A stretch of DNA of 64,000 bases from positions 248,001-312,000 of the forward strand of contig NC_083578.1 of NCBI RefSeq assembly GCF_027579695.1, read 5' to 3'. Each line of letters begins with the position of its first letter. Within the stretch, counting starts at the first letter, position 1. This DNA is from Neoarius graeffei. Lineage: Eukaryota; Chordata; Actinopteri; Siluriformes; Ariidae. Made by a program: the position numbers and the translations under genes. Positions 59,393-64,000 of this stretch are shown in pieces. The notes beneath the pieces were generated by a model. The model did not search any database. It had not been told where the DNA came from and saw nothing but the letters and a program-made list of their open reading frames with translations.

Positions 59393-59590
59393 GTGTTAAA
59401 TCTCGCTGGGGTACACGCTGCAGGATCAAGTGAGGAAGTGTCAGCTTTTTTTGGCTTCATCAATTGTCTTTACAAATTTGTAAGTGCCAGTCCAGAACGA
59501 TGGGCCATATACAAAGAAACTACCGGCTGCTCTCTCTACAGCTTGTCTGACACTCGCTGGAGTGCAAGAATTGATGCTGTTAAACCGGCA
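59393..59590 (+). pseudogene. hAT transposase catalytic-region fragment
   Basis: LAGVHAAGSSEEVSAFFGFI, ERWAIYKET and YSLSDTRWSARIDAVKP match the mid-to-C-terminal region of ZMYM1-like hAT transposases (NLAGVHA..., SDTRWSAR). The next residues leave the family frame, and the C-terminal dimerisation region is missing. Confidence 0.85.
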
Positions 59591-59964
59591 ACAGTCTATT
59601 CAGTCTAATTCTGACAGTTCTGCATTTAAAATGTTCATATACCAAATAATTGTATCACCTAAACTTGCTCGGCAGCTGATCGCGTGGATAGTAAAGTAGA
59701 AGTGCCAGCCAAAAACAGACTTCAAATTCAGTTGCTTGCTCTTGAAAATTTTACGGGGGGGCCCTAAATTGTAATCTTTCATAGGGCCCAAGATTTCTAG
59801 CGGCGCCCCTGTAGATGACACAGTGCTCCTGGAGCCAAGAGGGTTTAAGAGTCTTACTCAGAGGTCTAACAGTGGCAACTTGCCTGTGCTGAGGCTTGAA
59901 CTCATGACCTCCCGATCAGCAACCCAGAGCCTTAACTGTTGAGCCACCACTGCCCAAAAGTCAA

Positions 59965-60370
59965 GTAAAAATGAAAAAGTACAGGCCCTGGAATGGACTC
60001 AAGTGTCAACTGTCTTTTTCTGTTCAAAACTAACTGAATTAACTGATGTTATTTAAACCGAATTAGAGAATATATGACGCCTTCTGTCTATGGTCGAGTC
60101 TCCTTCTCTTGTCTGTCTTCTTGTTTTTGTCTTGTTACAAGTGTCATGTATGATGGGTACAGATGGATCCACAAAGGGATCGTCTTTTCTGCATGTGATT
60201 TTCCCATCCACTGAGGTTGGGATTGGCCTTCGTGTTGAGAAGGTGCACAATGATGCAAAATAAAAAGAATTGATAATTCCCATCAAGGCATTAAAACTGA
60301 AGTTACCAGCCTGATTTGAAAATGGAAAGAATAGAAACTACACATAGTTGTGTTAAAATGTAGGGAGTAA
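59965..60370. other. No firm gene
   Basis: A 77-codon minus-strand ORF (60053-60286, with TSVDGKITCRKDDPFVDPSV) has an exon-like composition but no recognised homologue or convincing splice sites. Confidence 0.35.
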
Positions 60371-60374
60371 AAGT

Positions 60375-60845
60375 AAAAAGGCATGTCCGTCCGTCCATCC
60401 ATCCACCCACCTTCTACCGCAGGGTCACAGAGACAGCAGTCTCAGGACTGACACCCAAACCTCACTCTCCCCAGTCACTTCCTCCAAGGGAGATACTAAG
60501 GTGTTCCCAGGACAGCTGAGAAATATCATCCCTCCAGCATGTCCTGGGTGTGCTCTGGGGTCTCCTCCCAGTTGGACATGTCTGAAATACCTCCGCTGGG
60601 AGGCACCCAGGAGGCATCCTAGACAGATGCCCAAACCACCTCAGCTGGCTCCTTTCCATGTGAAGGAGAAGCAGCTGTACTTTGAGCCCCTCCTGAATGT
60701 TCGGACTCCTTGCCCAATCTCTAAGGCTGAGCCCAGACATACCGCAGAAGAAGCTCATTTCTGCTGCTTGGATCCACAATCTTCTTCTTTCGGTCATTAT
60801 CCAGAGCTCATGACCATCAGTGAGAGTAGGAATGTAGACTGACTG
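60375..60845 (-). mobile_element. LINE 3' fragment
   Basis: Minus-strand coding MERSQLRWFGHLSRMPPGCL, AEVFQTCPTGRRPQS, PRTCWRDDISQLSWE is the C-terminus of a fish non-LTR element. The 3' end is a (GGAT)-like tail at 60380-60415. Short frames broken by indels. Confidence 0.8.
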
Positions 60846-61841
60846 GTCAATTGATAGCTTTGCCTTTTGGCTCAGCTCTCTCTTCTGTTGTTAGAGACAA
60901 TAGCCCCTAGTAGGGGCTCCCAAGGGAAACTGGTTCTAGGTGAGGGACCAGACAAAGAGCTATTCAGAAGACCCTCATGAGGAAGAATAAAAACAAGGAC
61001 ACGGATACCTTACCCGGAAAAAGGCTCGCCAGAAAAACACTCAAGTACAGATACTTGAAATCTCTACTGAAGTAGCTATACCACACCAAAATTTCAGTCA
61101 TAGAAAGTTAAATATTTTAATGCAGTGATAGAGGGAAGTTGACTGATTAAAATACTTTTTGAATTTTCAAAATCCATCCAGAAATGAGGAATCAACAGTA
61201 ATTTAAATGTCCCAGCTTCAATTGTTTCTGCTAATTAATATATAATACATTTCTTCCTGAAAATTTTAGGAGCACCACTTAAATTGACATGAAACACAAC
61301 ACATTTTCATGCTACTTGTAGCCTTTAGCATCTGCCATCTTGGTCCGACGTTTATTGTTACTCCCGCCACTCTAGAGAACATCATGTATCCTGGTGTAAC
61401 CAGTTCTCGATAGCGTGAGGCGTCCTGCCAAACTAATAATAAAAGACTGCTGATTTTTGCGCTTATATTCAGACACAATATAATAAAATGTTTAGATGGG
61501 TGAACTGACCAAATTTCTGCAAATTCTGGCTATATTTGAAAGTGATATTGCCATCTATACACACGCCATCTTTCCGGTAGCTAAGAAAATGCCATATCGA
61601 GTTCTCGATTGTTACAAATACAATGTCATAGCAGAGGGGATTTTCTGAGAAATGGGATTTCCCACATATTAGTGTGTGTTCTGTTCCGTGTTACTACTAG
61701 AGATCAACATAGGGACAAAAAAAATAGGTTTTTTTTGTTTTTTAATACTGAATGTAGTTGACATTTTATGATTTTTTTTTGCTGAAAAAGGAGAAAAAAA
61801 TATTTTCATGTGATTAATAAGCTATTGAAATTACAATAATT
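60846..61841. other. No recognised gene
   Basis: AT-rich, with only chance ORFs. Confidence 0.5.
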
Positions 61842-61853
61842 ATCTAACATCCA

Positions 61854-62224
61854 GGCGGCACGGTGGTGTAGTGGTTAGCGCTGTCGCCTCACAGCAAGAA
61901 GGTCCGGGTTCGAGCCCCGTGGCCGGCGAGGGCCTTTCTGTGTGGAGTTTGCATGTTCTCCCCGTGTCCGCGTGGGTTTCCTCCGGGTGCTCCGGTTTCC
62001 CCCACAGTCCAAAGACATGCAGGTTAGGTTAACTGGTGACTCTAAAATTGACCGTAGGTGTGAATGTGAGTGTGAATGGTTGTCTGTGTCTATGTGTCAG
62101 CCCTGTGATGACCTGGCGACTTGTCCAGGGTGTACCCCGCCTTTCGCCCGTAGTCAGCTGGGATAGGATCCAGCTTGCCTGCGACCCTGTAGAAGGATAA
62201 AGCAGCTAGAGATAATGAGATGAG
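61854..62224 (+). mobile_element. tRNA-derived SINE, full length
   Basis: 12-bp TSD ATCTAACATCCA (61842-61853, 62225-62236). Head and tail complete. Confidence 0.95.
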
Positions 62225-62270
62225 ATCTAACATCCAAGCATGGCCATTTTGGTGGGTTATATGAAGTGTA

Positions 62271-63867
62271 CCGTGCCTTGCAAAAGTATTCATACCCCTT
62301 GAACTTTTTCACATTTTTCCACCTAACAACCACGAACTTAAAAGTTTTTTATTGAGATTTTATGTGATAGACCAACACAGAGTAGCACAGAATTGTGAAG
62401 TGAAACAAAAATGATAAATGGTCTTCAAAATTTTAAACAAATAAAAATCTGAAAAATGTGGTGTGCATTAGTATTCAGCCCCCCTGCGTCAATACTTTGT
62501 AGAGCCACCTTTTGCTGCAATTACAGCTGCAAGTCTTTTGTGGTATGTCTCTACCAGCTTTGCACATCTAGACACTGAAATTTTTGCCCATTCTTCTTTG
62601 CAAAATAGCTCAAGCTCAGCCAGGTTGGATGGAGAGCGTCTGTGAACAGCAATTTTCAACTCTTGCCACAGATGCTCAATGGGATTTAGGTCTGGACTTT
62701 GACTGGGCCATTCTAACAAATGAATATTCTTTGATCTAAACCATTCCCTTGTAGCTCTGGCTGTATGTTTAGGGTCATTGTCTTGCTGGAAGGTGAATCT
62801 CCTTCCAAGTCTCAAGTCTTTGACAGCCTCCAACAGGTTTTCTTCCAGGATTGCCCTGTATTTAGCTCCATCCATCTTCCCATCAACTCTGACCAGCTTC
62901 CCTGTCCCTGCTGAAGAAAAGCATCCCCATAGCATGATGCTGCCACTACCATGTTTCACAGTGGGGATGGTGTGTGCAGGGTGATGAGCAGTGTTAGTTT
63001 TCCGCCACACATAGCGCTTTGCATTTAGGCCAAAAAGTTCAACTTTGGTCTCATCTGACCAAAGCACCTTCTTCCACATGTTTGCTGTGTCCCCTACATG
63101 GCTTCTTATGCCTGTCTTTCAACAATGGCTTTCTTCTTGCCACTCTTCCAAAAAGGCCAGATTTGTGGAGTGTACGACTTGTAGTTGTCCTGTGCACAGA
63201 TTCTCCCACCTGAGCTGTGGATTTCTGCAGCTCCTCCAGAGTGATCATGGGCCTCTTGGCTGCTTCTCTGACCAGTGCTCTCCTTGCTCGCTCTGTCAGT
63301 TTAGGTGGACGGCCATGTCTTGGTAGGTTTGCAGTTGTGCCATACTTTTTCCATTTTTGAATGATGGATTGAACAGGGCTTCTTGAGATGTTCAGAGCTT
63401 GGGATATTTTTTTTATAACCTAACTCTGCTTTAAACTTCTCCAGAACTTTATCCCTGACCTGTCTGGTGAGTTCTTTGGTCTTCATGATGCTGTTTGTTC
63501 TTCAGTGTTCTCTAACAAACCACTGAGGCCTTCACAGAACAAGTGTATTTATGCTGAGAGTAAATTACACACAGTAGGACTCTATTAACTAATTAGATGA
63601 CTTCTGAAGGCAATTGATTGCACTGGATTGTATTTAGAGGTATCAGAGTACAGGGGGCTGAATACTAATGCACACCACATTTTTCAGATTTTTATTTGTT
63701 TAAAATTTTGAAGACCATTTATCATTTTCGTTTCACTTCACAATTATGTGCTACTCTGTGTTGGTCTATCACATAAAATCTCAATAAAAAAAACTTTTAA
63801 GTTTGTGGTTATAAGGTGGAAAAATGTGAAAAAGTTCAAGGGGTATGAATACTTTTGCAAGGCACTG
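62271..63867 (-). mobile_element. Tc1 element D
   Basis: Left end CCGTGCCTTGCAAAAGTATT and right end, inverted, CAGTGCCTTGCAAAAGTATT; TA on both sides. Inverted repeats of about 200 bp (AAATGGTCTTCAAAATTTTA region). 1597 bp, full length, uninterrupted by other elements. Confidence 0.95.
62489..63486 (-). pseudogene. Tc1 D transposase, two or more frameshifts
   Basis: MKTKELTRQVRDKVLEKFKA begins the HTH region. A frame change in a T-rich run (about 63410) and another near 63080 split the gene into three frames. The last frame has VLWSDETKVELFG, FTFQQDNDPKHTA and SQSPDLNPIEHLW, with 34 residues between the second D and E, and the C-terminus AVIAAKGGSTKY. The catalytic triad is complete but not in one frame. 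Confidence 0.92.
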
Positions 63868-63869
63868 TA

Positions 63870-64000
63870 GATGCCTTTTCAATGTAATGAAATTTATCAA
63901 TAAAAATTTTGGTGAAAGTTTTTTTTTCTGAAATCATTTCATTTTCCAGCTTCAATCACTTTTGCTGGTATTCAGTTTCCAAATTCAATTCAATTCAAAA
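63870..64000. other. No recognised feature
   Basis: AT-rich end of the window. Confidence 0.5.

Larger units (their letters stand above)
57002..59811 (+). mobile_element. hAT element (ZMYM1-like transposase family)
   Basis: Ends CAGGGGCGCCGCT, perfect inverted over 13 bases, and a perfect 8-bp TSD TAGATGAC (56994-57001, 59812-59819). It encodes remains of a hAT transposase related to ZMYM1-type/DUF4371 proteins. Internally deleted and carries a second hAT. Confidence 0.95.
56940..59960. repeat. Older dispersed repeat split by a hAT element
   Basis: GGCATTTAGCAGACACTCTT and AGAGCAACATACAA (56950-56988) are the start, and 59820-59957 (GAACTCATGACCTCCCGATC, TTAACTGTTGAGCCACCAC, tRNA-like) the rest, of a widespread fish repeat. 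The hAT at 57002-59811 sits between them. Confidence 0.6.

Noticed and set aside
60053..60286. Host exon at 60053-60286
   Set aside because: Composition is exon-like, but I see no clear splice sites or family similarity.
61855..61925. tRNA genes in the SINE heads
   Set aside because: The A- and B-box words are present, but the sequence is the 5' part of SINEs with tails and TSDs, and the cloverleaf is imperfect.

Overview
The window looks like teleost fish nuclear DNA. It is almost entirely transposable elements (Tc1/mariner, hAT, PIF/Harbinger, Tigger, tRNA-derived SINEs, L2- and RTE-type LINEs, Penelope, Ty3/Gypsy, an endogenous retrovirus, DIRS). There are short intron-bearing coding exons and no bacterial-style operons. 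A tRNA-headed SINE with a (TGAGA)n tail occurs nine times, usually with clean target-site duplications (TSDs). I associate this SINE with catfish-like teleosts, but only from memory, so the species stays open. The only convincing host gene is the 3' half of a prdm9-like gene on the minus strand (49207-51467): two SET-domain exons whose splice phases fit each other, and a last exon with one proximal zinc finger followed by a 12-unit, 84-bp-periodic C2H2 array.

Left part (1-12000): a Tc1 element (896-5430) is split by a SINE and by a hAT-like element that itself carries a Harbinger-type MITE and a truncated SINE. A TIR element (6239-7726), an L2-type LINE end (8981-10415) and a second Tc1 copy (10486-11999) follow. 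Middle (12000-43000): a Gmr1-type Gypsy element (13139-18142) has integrase before reverse transcriptase and a SCAN-like capsid. Next come L2 fragments and an RTE LINE (21541-25065) holding one Penelope-like element, with a second Penelope-like element at 25138-27905. Both Penelope copies carry a hammerhead-ribozyme-like core near the 3' end. A long L2 LINE (28196-about 41590) is interrupted by two hAT elements, a SINE within one of them, and an apparently intact chromodomain Gypsy element (34112-39401) with LTRs identical by eye, an in-phase G GGA AAA heptamer and a self-priming primer site. Pieces of one Tc1 family flank these insertions and may be a single copy stretched over up to 34 kb.

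Right part (43000-64000): decayed retroelements (LINE, ERV-like pol, DIRS-like), a Tigger MITE, the prdm9-like gene, a Tc1 copy with only two nonsense codons, a frameshifted THAP-domain fragment, a hAT inserted in a hAT (both with perfect 8-bp TSDs), a LINE fragment, a SINE and a final Tc1 copy.

Apart from prdm9, the genes act only within their own elements. Only the chromodomain Gypsy element keeps a complete set of uninterrupted frames. Boundaries given with TSDs were read directly; other boundaries are approximate.
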